Assembly (NCBI RefSeq): GCF_008011855.1
Contig: NZ_VOUX01000001.1
Coordinates: 186,001 to 250,000 of the forward strand
Origin: Serratia bockelmannii
Lineage (GTDB): Bacteria > Pseudomonadota > Gammaproteobacteria > Enterobacterales > Enterobacteriaceae
Direction: 5' to 3'
Length of the DNA stretch: 64,000 bases
The notes below the pieces were generated by a model. That model saw only the letters and a list, made by a program, of their open reading frames with translations. It had not been told where the DNA came from and ran no database searches. Shown here in pieces: positions 45,738 to 54,631 of this stretch (its first letter is position 1; each line of letters begins with the position of its first letter). The position numbers and the translations under genes are program-made.

Positions 45738-46137
45738 CCTTAACGGGCCTTTTATGCGCCGTTCCTCAGCCTTGAGAAAACGGTCGAAACGGGGATGCGA
45801 GCAGTGTAAATGAAATGGCGAAAATCTGTCTGAGAAAAGCGCGCATCGCGGTGAAATCCACCGATCCTCGGATGAGATGGGGTGGATTTGGTCAAAAAGT
45901 GCGCTTTTTCTTAAGAATTATCTGGATATTAAATTGGTGATTTTTGTCACAGAAAGCCGTAGAATATGGCCGAAAATAGAGCGAAAATAAGCAGATACAC
46001 TGTTCTTGAAATCTTCTGTTACACGATATAAAGCATTAGACACTCATTTCAAGGCAGAGTTTCACGCTAATTTTTGTTATATTTTCAAAGCATGAACAAA
46101 TGGATGTACTTAATAATAAAACGCGTTTGAGGTGGTT
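45738..46137. other. 400-bp divergent promoter region rhtA-ompX
   Basis: No gene is seen. Three structures stand out: a 9-bp inverted repeat AAATCCACC/GGTGGATTT (45854-45889), a small hairpin AAAAAG-TGCG-CTTTTT (45894-45909), and a CRP-like site GGTGA-N6-TCACA at 45936-45951 with nine of ten consensus bases. The half nearest ompX is AT-rich, and a long untranslated leader for ompX is likely. Confidence 0.5.
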
Positions 46138-46656
46138 ATGAAAAAAATTGCATGTCTTTCCGCAGTAGCAGCTTGCGTATTAGCAGTTAGCGCAGGTACC
46201 GCATTCGCTGGTCAGAGCACCGTATCCGCTGGCTATGCGCAGGGTGATTTCCAAGGCGTTGCTAACAAGGCCGACGGTTTCAACCTGAAATACCGTTACG
46301 AGTTCGACAACAACCCACTGGGCGTAATCGGTTCCTTTACCCACCTGGAAAAGGACGGTTCTCAGGACGGTTTCTACAACAAAGCTCAGTACAACTCTAT
46401 CTCTGCCGGTCCAGCATACCGCATCAATGACTGGGCGAGCATCTACGGTCTGGTTGGCCTGGGTTACGGTAAATTCACTACCAACGCTCAGAACGGTACT
46501 TCTCGTCACGATACCGCTGACTACGGCTTCACCTACGGTGCCGGTCTGCAGTTCAACCCAATCGAGAACGTTGCCCTGGATGTCGGTTACGAGCAGAACC
46601 GCATTCGTAGCGTTGACGTTGGCACCTGGAACGTTGGCGTAGGCTACCGCTTCTAA
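46138..46656 (+). CDS. ompX: Outer membrane protein OmpX
   Basis: This 172-aa protein has a 24-residue signal peptide ending AFA and mature start GQSTVSAGYAQGDFQG. It is an eight-stranded beta-barrel, with NVGVGYRF and terminal Phe as the BAM signal. ATG 46138 follows GAGGTGG. Codon use is strongly biased to highly expressed codons (AAC, GGT, CGT), unlike most neighbours, which fits an abundant porin-like protein. Confidence 0.96.
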   Translation: MKKIACLSAVAACVLAVSAGTAFAGQSTVSAGYAQGDFQGVANKADGFNLKYRYEFDNNPLGVIGSFTHLEKDGSQDGFYNKAQYNSISAGPAYRINDWASIYGLVGLGYGKFTTNAQNGTSRHDTADYGFTYGAGLQFNPIENVALDVGYEQNRIRSVDVGTWNVGVGYRF

Positions 46657-46705
46657 GTGTGTTCGTGCCTGAGGGCATGAACCTGCGGCAGCTTTTGTCG
46701 CACCG

Positions 46706-46735
46706 ATAAAAAATCCGCCTCCGGGCGGATTTTTT
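46706..46735. terminator. Bidirectional terminator between ompX and the nitrilase gene
   Basis: AAAAATCCGCC and GGCGGATTTTT pair over 11 bp around a short loop, with T-runs on both strands. Confidence 0.85.
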
Positions 46736-46742
46736 TTATCTG

Positions 46743-47726
46743 TTATCGGCTGCCGCGCCCCGTCGGCTGTGTCGAAAAGCGCGCGCTGCGGGCATCGCGT
46801 TCATAGCCTTGCGGTTCGGTCAACAACCCGTACAGCTCGGGGCGGCGTCCGTAAATCCAGCGGCGGCCGGTGCTGAGCGGGATCAGCGTCAGATCGAGAT
46901 CGGCGCTGACCAGCCGGTCTTCCGCCGCCCAGGTCTCCGCTACGATGCGGCCGTAAGGATCGAGGATCATCGCGTTGCCGGTGCGTATTTCATCGTCATC
47001 TCGGCCCACGCCGTTGCTGAACAGCAAGAACAGCCCGTTGTCGTGAGCGCGCGACGGCAGCCAGCGCATCAGCCAGCCGCGGCCGTGTTCGCCGCGAAAG
47101 GCGGCTTCTATCGCCTGCGGATCTTCCACCCGCCGCTGCCACAGCGCCTGCGGGATTGGCTTCATGCCGTGCGGGCTGCGCGAATGGGTGCCGCCGGTCT
47201 GGTGCGGGGCCATCAGCACGTCCGCGCCCAGCAGCGCCGTTGCGCGCACATTCTCCACCAGATTGTTGTCCCAGCAGATCAATACGCCCACGCGTACGCC
47301 CCAGGGGGTATCGAACACCGTATAGCGGTCGCCGCTGGCGATAGCCGGGTGCTCGAAGGCGTGCAGTTTGCGGTGCACATGCAGTTCGCCGTCCGGCAGA
47401 CAAACGGCATAGGCGTTGTAACACCGGCCATCATCGCCCAGCTCGATCAGCCCGACGCCAATCGCCATGTTGTAACGCTCAGCCAGCGGGCGAATGCGCG
47501 CCAGCGAGGGGCTGCTCACGATCGGCTCCGCCAGCGCCCACACTTCGGCGTCGGACAGATGGCGCACGTGCCAATAGCCGGTGACGCACATTTCCGGGAA
47601 GGCCAGCAGCTGTACCTGCTGCTCGGCCGCCTGAGCGATAAAGCGCTCCATGGTCGACAGGTTGTAATTTTTATCGTTGGCGCGATGCTGGAATTGCACC
47701 GTGGCGGCGCGTAATGAGATGGTCAT
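46743..47726 (-). CDS. Carbon-nitrogen hydrolase (nitrilase superfamily)
   Basis: This 327-aa enzyme has the nitrilase triad Glu45 (AFPEMC), Lys120 (VHRKLHAFEHP) and Cys151 (GVLICWDNN). It is of the aliphatic amidase/N-carbamoyl hydrolase type, not a true nitrilase by obvious signature. ATG 47726 is chosen since the longer frame crosses the divergent LysR promoter. The substrate is unknown. It is divergent from a LysR gene that probably controls it. Confidence 0.87.
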   Translation of the reverse strand: MTISLRAATVQFQHRANDKNYNLSTMERFIAQAAEQQVQLLAFPEMCVTGYWHVRHLSDAEVWALAEPIVSSPSLARIRPLAERYNMAIGVGLIELGDDGRCYNAYAVCLPDGELHVHRKLHAFEHPAIASGDRYTVFDTPWGVRVGVLICWDNNLVENVRATALLGADVLMAPHQTGGTHSRSPHGMKPIPQALWQRRVEDPQAIEAAFRGEHGRGWLMRWLPSRAHDNGLFLLFSNGVGRDDDEIRTGNAMILDPYGRIVAETWAAEDRLVSADLDLTLIPLSTGRRWIYGRRPELYGLLTEPQGYERDARSARFSTQPTGRGSR

Positions 47727-47767
47727 GGTGTCTCTCCGGTTAGGGTCTGCGTTGATTACAGCAGGCG

Positions 47768-47790
47768 AATTGATTACTGTATAATCAATT
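47768..47790. promoter_or_regulatory. LysR-type operator between nitrilase and LysR genes
   Basis: AATTGATTA and TAATCAATT are exact inverted repeats with a 5-bp spacer. This is a 23-bp dyad centred in the 91-bp divergent promoter, with the T/A ends typical of LysR boxes. Confidence 0.7.
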
Positions 47791-47817
47791 AAATTCCCTA
47801 TTCGATAACTTAATGGA

Positions 47818-48690
47818 ATGGATATAAAACAACTGCGCGCCCTGGTGGCGCTGGCCGAACAGGGCAACTATCGTCAGGCGGCGAGCCGGCTATGCATCAG
47901 CCAACCGGCGCTGAGCAAGCAAATTCAGGCGCTGGAAACCCAGCTCGGCGTTCGATTGTTCGAGCGTGGCCGACAGGGGGCGGTGCTCACCGCCGGCGGG
48001 CAGCGGCTCTACCCGGAGGCGCAGGTGCTGGTGGCGCAGTACCAGCAGTTTCAGCAGCGCGCTCGGCGGGTGGCGCTCGGGGAAGCGGGGCGGCTGTCGC
48101 TGGGATTTGGCCTTTCCAGTTTTCATCTGGCGCCGCAGCTGGTGGCCGCCTTTCGCCAACGGTTTCCCGAGGTGGCGATTGGCCTCGAAGATCTGCCGTC
48201 CGAACGGCAGTATCAGCTGTTGCTGCAGGGAGAGTTGCAGGCGGGGTTCGTGCGCTTGCCGGTCAATACGCCGCTGTGCGGCGTCGCGTTGTTGAGCGAT
48301 CGGTTGGTGCTGGCTGCGCCGGGCGCGCTGGCGCTGCGCACCGACGATCTGATGGCGCGTTTCAATCTGCTGCCGCTGTTGCAGTTGACGCCGAAACGCG
48401 GGCGCGGGCTGAGCGATCAGTCGCTGCGGTTTATCGCCGCTCACCGGTTGACGCCGAACGTGGTGCAGCAGGCCGGTGATATCCAAACGTTGTTGGCGCT
48501 GGTCGCCGCCGGCGTCGGCGTCGCGCTGCTGCCGCACAGCATCACGCATATCGCGCCGGCCGGCATCGACATTTTACCGCTGAGCGGCGAGGAGACGGAG
48601 TGGCAGGTCGGTATCGCCTGGGATCCGCAGCGCACCGACGCGCTGCGGGACAACTTCATTCAGACGGCGTTGGCGGTGCAACACGCTTAG
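47818..48690 (+). CDS. LysR-family transcriptional regulator
   Basis: This 290-aa protein has an N-terminal HTH (MDIKQLRALVALAEQGNYRQ; LCISQPALSKQIQALETQLG) and a LysR co-inducer domain with LSLGFGLSSFHLAPQLVAAF. It is divergent from the nitrilase-family gene over an operator dyad. Its effector is probably the hydrolase substrate or product. Confidence 0.92.
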   Translation: MDIKQLRALVALAEQGNYRQAASRLCISQPALSKQIQALETQLGVRLFERGRQGAVLTAGGQRLYPEAQVLVAQYQQFQQRARRVALGEAGRLSLGFGLSSFHLAPQLVAAFRQRFPEVAIGLEDLPSERQYQLLLQGELQAGFVRLPVNTPLCGVALLSDRLVLAAPGALALRTDDLMARFNLLPLLQLTPKRGRGLSDQSLRFIAAHRLTPNVVQQAGDIQTLLALVAAGVGVALLPHSITHIAPAGIDILPLSGEETEWQVGIAWDPQRTDALRDNFIQTALAVQHA

Positions 48691-48694
48691 GCAT

Positions 48695-49225
48695 TCAAAG
48701 CGGGCAATGCATCACCACGATCGGGCTCTGGTGATACTCGCTGCGGTGGCTTTCGCTGAAGCCGACCTTTTTCGCCAACGCCAGCGAAGCCTGGTTTTCC
48801 GGCGAGATGATGCAGACGGTTTGCTCGCCCGGCAGGTGCGTCTTACCCCAGGCCAGCGCCGCTCGCAGCGCCTCGGTGGCATAGCCTTTGCCGTGCGCCG
48901 AACTCACCAGCGTCCAGCCCATCTCCGGCGCATCGAGCGCCGGGGTGATGTCGCGCAGGAAGTTGGAGAAGCCGATGCTGCCGAGATACTCGCCGCTCTG
49001 TTTGTCACGCACCGCCCAATACCCGTACCCCAACAGCGCCCAGTGGCCGACGTAGCGCATCAGGCGCCCCCAGGAGTCTTCCCGGTCGCGCGGGGTACCG
49101 CCGATATAGCGTACCACCAGCGGATCGGCCCACAGAGCGGCCAGCGAGTCGAAGTCGTCCAGCGTGTGTGCGTCCAGCCGCAGGCGTTCGGTGACAAGCG
49201 TTGGCGCGGTGTTGATTACGGTCAT
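48695..49225 (-). CDS. RimJ/RimL-type GNAT acetyltransferase
   Basis: This 176-aa protein of the GNAT_3 type starts with TERLRLDAHTLDDFDSLAAL. It has MGWTLVSSAHGKGYATEALR as the acetyl-CoA loop and NQASLALAKKVGFSES at the end. Such proteins acetylate ribosomal proteins, peptides or small molecules. It is convergent with the LysR gene (4-bp gap), and no partner is evident. Confidence 0.88.
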   Translation of the reverse strand: MTVINTAPTLVTERLRLDAHTLDDFDSLAALWADPLVVRYIGGTPRDREDSWGRLMRYVGHWALLGYGYWAVRDKQSGEYLGSIGFSNFLRDITPALDAPEMGWTLVSSAHGKGYATEALRAALAWGKTHLPGEQTVCIISPENQASLALAKKVGFSESHRSEYHQSPIVVMHCPL

Positions 49226-49288
49226 GTTGCTGCTCCTGCACAGGGTGAAAGGCGATGAAAAACAACGGCGTTCAGTATGCCAGAGAAA

Positions 49289-50659
49289 TCACACCGCCAG
49301 CCACAATAGCCAGGTGAACAGAAAGCCGCTCAGACCGAGCAGGGTGGTCAGCACCGTCCAGGTCTTCAGGCCATCGGCCACCGACAGCCCCAAATAGCGC
49401 GTGACGATCCAAAAACCGGAGTCGTTGACGTGGGAAAGCCCCAGCCCGCCAAAACAGGTCGCCAACGTCACCAGCACCAGCTGCAGCTGATTCAGCCCGC
49501 TGACCGCTTCCGACAACAGACCACCGGTGGTCAGGATCGCCACGGTGGCGGAACCCTGTGAAGCGCGCAGCGCCAGCGAAATGATAAAGGCGGCGGGTAC
49601 CAGCGGCAGGCCGATGGCCGTCAGTACTTCGGCCAGCGCCTTGCCGACGCCGGATTCCACCAGCACCTTGCCGAACACGCCGCCCGCGCCAGTCACCAGG
49701 ATCACCACCGCGGCGGTCGGCAGCGCGGCGCCCATCACGTCGCTGGCGTGTTGCAGGCTCCAGCCGCGGCGCAGCGCCAGGAAATAGAAGGCCAGCAGCA
49801 GGGCTATCATCAGCGCCACCGCCGGCGAGCCCAGCAGAGACAGCGCATCGCGCAGCGCCGAACCTGCCGGCAACAGCGTGGCGGAGACGGTGCCGAGCAT
49901 GATGATGGCGATCGGGATGACGATCAGCGCCGCCACCAGGCCGGCGCCAGGCGGGTTGATGCGATCGCTGAGGGGCGCTTGCCCTTCCGGACGCGGCTCC
50001 GGCGCCGCCAGCTGCAGCTGTTCCAGCACCTCTATCGATAATGGATAGGTTTTGCGGTTGAGGTAGTTGGCGGCGAAATAGCCGATCACGCCGACCGGGA
50101 TACAGATCGCGAGGCCGATGATGGTCAGCCAACCGATGTCGGCGTTGAGCAAGCCGGCGGCGGCGACCGGGCCGGGGTGTGGCGGTAGCGCGACGTGTAC
50201 CGTCAACATCACGCCGGCCATCGGCAGGCCGAACTTCAGCGGTGACACTTTGGCGACCTTGGCGAAGCCGTAAATAATCGGCGCCAGAATGATAAAGCCG
50301 ACGTCGAAGAACACCGGAATGCCGAGGATAAATGCAGCGAGGGTCAGCGCGGCGACGGTATGTTTCGGCCCCAGCCCCTGGCTGAAGCGCTGCGCCAGCG
50401 ACTCGGCGCCGCCTGAGTGTTCGATCATGCGCCCGAGCATCGCCCCCAGACCGATGATGATGGTCACCGAGCCGAGCACGCCGCCCATCCCGGCGGTCAT
50501 TACTTTCATCACTTCACCGGTCGGAATGCCGCTGGCCAACGCCACCAGCAGACTGACCACCAACAGCGCGACAAAGGGCTGCACCTTCGCCTTAATCACC
50601 ATCAATAACAGCAGCACCACGCCGAGTACGGCAATCAGCAACAGCAGAGAGGTAGACAT
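49289..50659 (-). CDS. GntP-family permease of the threonate/erythronate operon (YgbN-like)
   Basis: This 456-aa inner-membrane symporter has about 12-14 helices and the GntP features GAMLGRMIEHSGGAESLAQR and ALPPHPGPVAAAGLLNADIG. It is the last gene of the ltnD-otnK-otnC-otnI set, after a 106-bp gap with no ORF. By position it imports the acid sugar (threonate or erythronate), equivalent to E. coli ygbN. Confidence 0.87.
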   Translation of the reverse strand: MSTSLLLLIAVLGVVLLLLMVIKAKVQPFVALLVVSLLVALASGIPTGEVMKVMTAGMGGVLGSVTIIIGLGAMLGRMIEHSGGAESLAQRFSQGLGPKHTVAALTLAAFILGIPVFFDVGFIILAPIIYGFAKVAKVSPLKFGLPMAGVMLTVHVALPPHPGPVAAAGLLNADIGWLTIIGLAICIPVGVIGYFAANYLNRKTYPLSIEVLEQLQLAAPEPRPEGQAPLSDRINPPGAGLVAALIVIPIAIIMLGTVSATLLPAGSALRDALSLLGSPAVALMIALLLAFYFLALRRGWSLQHASDVMGAALPTAAVVILVTGAGGVFGKVLVESGVGKALAEVLTAIGLPLVPAAFIISLALRASQGSATVAILTTGGLLSEAVSGLNQLQLVLVTLATCFGGLGLSHVNDSGFWIVTRYLGLSVADGLKTWTVLTTLLGLSGFLFTWLLWLAV

Positions 50660-50765
50660 GAAAAAAGCCTTTCGTTAGGTAAGCGTTGGGCACCGCGATC
50701 GCCGCGTGGCGATACGGGTGCGTTTCATTGTTATAAAATCGATTTCCTGGTGTCGGCGTGCGGCT

Positions 50766-51542
50766 TTAGCGGTAAGGCTTCAGCCAGCCGAGCCCGGCGG
50801 CGGTGTCGCCACGCGGGCGGTATTCGCAACCGATCCAGCCCTGATAGCCGAGCGCATCCAGCTTGTCGAACAGCCACGGGTAATTCAGTTCGCCCTCGTC
50901 AGGCTCATGGCGATCCGGCACCGAGGCTATCTGGATATGCGCGTAGCGCCCGGCCAGCGTCTCCAGCAGCCCGCTGATATTGCCGTCCACCAACTGCGCG
51001 TGGAAAAAGTCGAACTGAATGAACACGTTCGGTCTTTCGATCGCCGCCACCGCTTCCGCCGCCTGATGTTGACTGGCGAACAGGTAGTCGGGCTTGACCG
51101 GCGGGCTGAGCGCTTCGATCAGCACCTTGACGCCGTGCGGGGCGAAGGCGTCGGCGGCATAGCGCGCATTGGCGATAAAGGTGTCGAGATAACGCTGTCG
51201 ATCAGCGCCCGCGGGCACTACGCCGGCCATCAGGTGCACGCAGGGGCAGGAAAGGGCGATGGCGTAGGCCAGCGCGCGATCGATATCGGCGCGCGCATCC
51301 CGCTCGCGGCCCGGCAGCGCCGCCAGCCCCCACTCACCGGTGGCGGCATCACCGGGCGCGGTGTTGAACAGCACCTGTTGCAGGCCGTGTTCGCGCAGCT
51401 TCTCGGCCAACAGCTCCGCGGGATGCTCGTAAGGGAACAGGAATTCCACCGCGTTGAAGCCCTGCGCGGCAGCGGCGGCGAAGCGATCGAGGAATGGCAC
51501 CTCGGTAAACATCATCGACAAATTGGCGGCAAATTTAGGCAT
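50766..51542 (-). CDS. otnI: 2-oxo-tetronate isomerase OtnI
   Basis: This 258-aa TIM-barrel protein of the hydroxypyruvate isomerase family starts [20 protein letters not shown] and ends [19 protein letters not shown]. The metal-site Glu is in [10 protein letters not shown]. In the described pathway it interconverts 2-oxo- and 3-oxo-tetronates. It lies 3 bp after otnC and equals E. coli ygbM. Confidence 0.9.
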   Translation of the reverse strand: MPKFAANLSMMFTEVPFLDRFAAAAAQGFNAVEFLFPYEHPAELLAEKLREHGLQQVLFNTAPGDAATGEWGLAALPGRERDARADIDRALAYAIALSCPCVHLMAGVVPAGADRQRYLDTFIANARYAADAFAPHGVKVLIEALSPPVKPDYLFASQHQAAEAVAAIERPNVFIQFDFFHAQLVDGNISGLLETLAGRYAHIQIASVPDRHEPDEGELNYPWLFDKLDALGYQGWIGCEYRPRGDTAAGLGWLKPYR

Positions 51543-51545
51543 GGT

Positions 51546-52178
51546 TCAGCTCCGTAATTCGGCAATTTCATCATCGGTCAAATAGCGGATCGGACGATCG
51601 CCGAGGGTGAAGATCAGTCGCGCCGCATCTTCCATCTCTTCGGCATTGTCCGCCGCCGCTCGCAGGTCTTTACCGGTCACCACCGGCCCGTGGTTGGCCA
51701 GCAAAAAGGCACGGTGGGTCGGCGCCAGGCGGGCCAGATCCTGTGCCAGCCTTTCGTCGCCGGGCCGGTAGTAAGGCACCACCGGCACCTTGCCGACGCG
51801 CATCACCACATAGGGGGTGAACGGTTTGATGGCGTTGTCGGCGTCCAGCCCCTGCAGGCAAGAGAGTGCCGTGAGGTAGGTGCAATGCAAGTGCACGACC
51901 GCTTTGCATTCCGGGTTGTTCAGATAGAGCGCCCGATGAAAGCTGATCTCTTTCGACGGCTTGTCGCCGGAGAGCCAGTCGCCGTTCAGGCTCACTTTAG
52001 ACAGGCGGTCGGCCTGCAACTCGCCGAGACAGGAGCCGGTCGGCGTCGCCAGCAGCGCGCCGTCCGGCAGCAACAGCGAGAGGTTGCCGGCAGAGCCGGT
52101 GGCGTAGCCGCGTTGGAAAAACGAGGCGCCCAGGCGCACCATCTCTTCACGCGCCTGCTGTTCGGTGGTCATGCTCAT
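51546..52178 (-). CDS. otnC: 3-oxo-tetronate 4-phosphate decarboxylase OtnC
   Basis: This 210-aa class II aldolase/adducin-fold enzyme has zinc ligands in VVHLHCTYL (His96, His98) and LANHGPVV, plus ATGSAGNLSLLLPDG for the substrate phosphate. It decarboxylates 3-oxo-tetronate 4-phosphate to dihydroxyacetone phosphate. It overlaps otnK by 4 bp and equals E. coli ygbL. Confidence 0.9.
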   Translation of the reverse strand: MSMTTEQQAREEMVRLGASFFQRGYATGSAGNLSLLLPDGALLATPTGSCLGELQADRLSKVSLNGDWLSGDKPSKEISFHRALYLNNPECKAVVHLHCTYLTALSCLQGLDADNAIKPFTPYVVMRVGKVPVVPYYRPGDERLAQDLARLAPTHRAFLLANHGPVVTGKDLRAAADNAEEMEDAARLIFTLGDRPIRYLTDDEIAELRS

Positions 52179-53434
52179 ACTGAAAACTCCGTTTGCGCGC
52201 GTGAGAAGAAGGCTTCATCGCCAAAATTGCCTGATTTCAACGCCAGGGAAATGGCCCGATCGCTGGCGCGCACCCAGGGAACGCCGGGGGAAATGCTGGG
52301 GCCGATATGGAAGCCGCGAATGCCCAGCGCCTGCGTGACCACGCCGGAGGTTTCGCCGCCGGCGACGATAAAGCGGTTGAACCCCAACTGATGCAGTTGC
52401 ATCACCAGTTCGGCGAACAAGGCTTCTACCGCTTCGCTGGCGGCGGCGCCATGCCGTTTTTGCGTTTGCTGCAGCGACTCCGGCGATGCAGTGGCGTAGA
52501 TCAGCGGGGCAAGCGCTTCCCCGGCATGGCGCTGCGCCCAATGCGCCAACTCGGCGGCGTAGGCCGCTCGCGCCTGCGGATCGAGACAGCGGCCGATATC
52601 GATGGCCTGCGCCGCCGCGCGTTCACGGTAGTGCGCCACCTGCCGGTTGGTCATCACAGAACACGAGCCCGACAGCACCGCCGCTTTTTCCCCCTGCGGC
52701 GCACCGGCCGCCTCTGCCGAACGTTCGCCATTCTGCGCCCATTGACGCGCCAGGCCGATCGCCAGGCCCGAACCGCCGGTCACCAGCTTCATCGTTTTCA
52801 ACGCTTCACCCTGGGTGAGCAGATGCCGTTCGTTGAGCGTATCCAGCACTGCGTAGCGCACGCCGTCCTGCGCCAATTGCTGCAGCTTCTCGCTGACCGC
52901 CTCGGCGCCGCGATCCATTTCTGCCGCCGTCACCAGCCCACAGAGTCCGGTGGCCTGGGATTCCATCAGGCGAAGCAGGTTGCTGTCGGTCATTGGCGTG
53001 ACCGGGTGATGACGCATGCCGGATTCAGACAACAGCTGTTCCCCGACAAACAGGTGGCCCTGATAGACCGTGCGGCCGTTTACCGGCAACGCCGGTGAGA
53101 CAACCGTGAAATTTTCTCCCAGCGCGGCGAGCAGAGCATCGGTCACCGGGCCGATATTGCCCTGTGCGGTGCTGTCGAAGGTGGAGCAGTACTTGAAGTA
53201 GAACTGACGGCAGCCCTGTTCTTGCAGCCAGGCCAGCGCCTGCAACGACTGTTCGACCGCCTGCTCTGCCGGGCAGGAACGCGATTTCAGGCTAATGACC
53301 GCCGCCTGTGCGTTTATTTGCGTTTCGTCTTGCGGCACGCCATTCAGCTGCACCGTCGGCAGGCCATTTTGCACCAGAAAACTGGCGATGTCGGTCGCGC
53401 CGGTAAAGTCATCCGCGATTACGCCAAGCAGCAT
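52175..53434 (-). CDS. otnK: 3-oxo-tetronate kinase OtnK (DUF1537)
   Basis: This 419-aa acid-sugar kinase has a DUF1537 N-domain with GVIADDFTGATDIASFL and a C-domain nucleotide site including IVAGGETSGVVTQALG. It phosphorylates 3-oxo-tetronate at O4. Start and stop codons overlap those of ltnD (shared base) and otnC (4 bp), so the enzymes are translationally coupled. It equals E. coli ygbK. Confidence 0.92.
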   Translation of the reverse strand: MLLGVIADDFTGATDIASFLVQNGLPTVQLNGVPQDETQINAQAAVISLKSRSCPAEQAVEQSLQALAWLQEQGCRQFYFKYCSTFDSTAQGNIGPVTDALLAALGENFTVVSPALPVNGRTVYQGHLFVGEQLLSESGMRHHPVTPMTDSNLLRLMESQATGLCGLVTAAEMDRGAEAVSEKLQQLAQDGVRYAVLDTLNERHLLTQGEALKTMKLVTGGSGLAIGLARQWAQNGERSAEAAGAPQGEKAAVLSGSCSVMTNRQVAHYRERAAAQAIDIGRCLDPQARAAYAAELAHWAQRHAGEALAPLIYATASPESLQQTQKRHGAAASEAVEALFAELVMQLHQLGFNRFIVAGGETSGVVTQALGIRGFHIGPSISPGVPWVRASDRAISLALKSGNFGDEAFFSRAQTEFSV

Positions 53435-54348
53435 CAGAGCGCCTCCTTTTTTTGCGGCAAATCAATGCCGGCAAAGATTTTGATTACCGCACTGTCGTCT
53501 TCTTTACCGTAGCCGGCGTTGCTGGCGGCGGTAAACATGGTGAAGGCGGTGGAGGCCAGCGGCAGCGGGAAATGCAGCGCCTTGGCGGTATCCGCCACCA
53601 GCCCCAGATCCTTGACGAAGATATCCACCGCCGATTTGGGCGTATAGTCGCCGTCGACCACGTGGCGCATGCGATTTTCGAACATCCAGGAGTTGCCGGC
53701 GGCGTGGGTGACCACGTCGTACATCACGTCCAGCGGGATGCCGGCGCGGGCGGCCAGCGCCATGGCTTCCGCGCCGGCGGCGATGTGTACGCCAGCCAAC
53801 AGCTGGTGGATGATTTTTACCGTCGCGCCAAGGCCGATCGTTTCGCCGATGCGGTAAACCTTGCCGGCGATGGCGTCCAGCACGGGTTGCAGGCGCTCGA
53901 AGGTGGCGTCTGCGCCGGCGGCCATCACCGTCATCTGGCCTTCCTCCGCCTTGGCCGCTCCGCCGGAAACCGGCGCATCCAGCATCGGCAGCCCGTAGTC
54001 CAGCAGCCGTTGCTCGATCTGTTTGGCGTCATCGGCGGAAATGGTCGAACAGACCATCACCGCGGTGCCTGGCTTGAGCTTTGGCGCCAGGCCTTGTTCG
54101 CCGAACAGGATCTGCTTCACCTGGGCGGCGTTCACCACCAGCAGCAGCACGGCGTCCAACTCGGCGGCGAAGTCGCACGCGCTGGAGGACGTTTGCTTAG
54201 CGCCGGCCTGTTGCAGCGCCGCCAGTGCCTGCGGATTCAGGTCCGCCCCGTAGGTGGTCAATCCGGCGCGGAGGCACGAGCGCGCCGCGCCCATGCCCAT
54301 CGCCCCCAGTCCGATGACGCAAACGGCATAATTCCCTGGGTGTGTCAT
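53434..54348 (-). CDS. ltnD: L-threonate dehydrogenase LtnD
   Basis: This 304-aa enzyme of the 3-hydroxyisobutyrate dehydrogenase family has the NAD-binding loop GLGAMGMGA at residues 13-21, DAPVSGGAAKAEEGQMTVM, and the catalytic Lys in ATVKIIHQLLAG. It oxidises L-threonate to 2-oxo-tetronate. It is the first gene of the operon and equals E. coli ygbJ. The 283-bp divergent region to the DeoR gene should hold the operators. Confidence 0.92.
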   Translation of the reverse strand: MTHPGNYAVCVIGLGAMGMGAARSCLRAGLTTYGADLNPQALAALQQAGAKQTSSSACDFAAELDAVLLLVVNAAQVKQILFGEQGLAPKLKPGTAVMVCSTISADDAKQIEQRLLDYGLPMLDAPVSGGAAKAEEGQMTVMAAGADATFERLQPVLDAIAGKVYRIGETIGLGATVKIIHQLLAGVHIAAGAEAMALAARAGIPLDVMYDVVTHAAGNSWMFENRMRHVVDGDYTPKSAVDIFVKDLGLVADTAKALHFPLPLASTAFTMFTAASNAGYGKEDDSAVIKIFAGIDLPQKKEAL

Positions 54349-54631
54349 ACTGCACTCCTGTTAATTTTAGTGATAATTTGTTTTGTTGTGTTAAATGTAA
54401 GCGCTTAGTGGCCGTTTATCCGCGATCGATATCACAATAATTAACAATGTGTGAAACGAATTTTTCGGGTGATTTCTGGTCTGTATCAACATTACTATTA
54501 TGTTTTTAAATAAGATTATGTTTACCTGACCTAACTGCGCTCGCCGTCACGCCGCGAAAAATTAGGGCTATCGGCGAACGAAAATTGACGTAAAATCACA
54601 ATTATTATCACCGCAGCAACGAGAGGGAACC

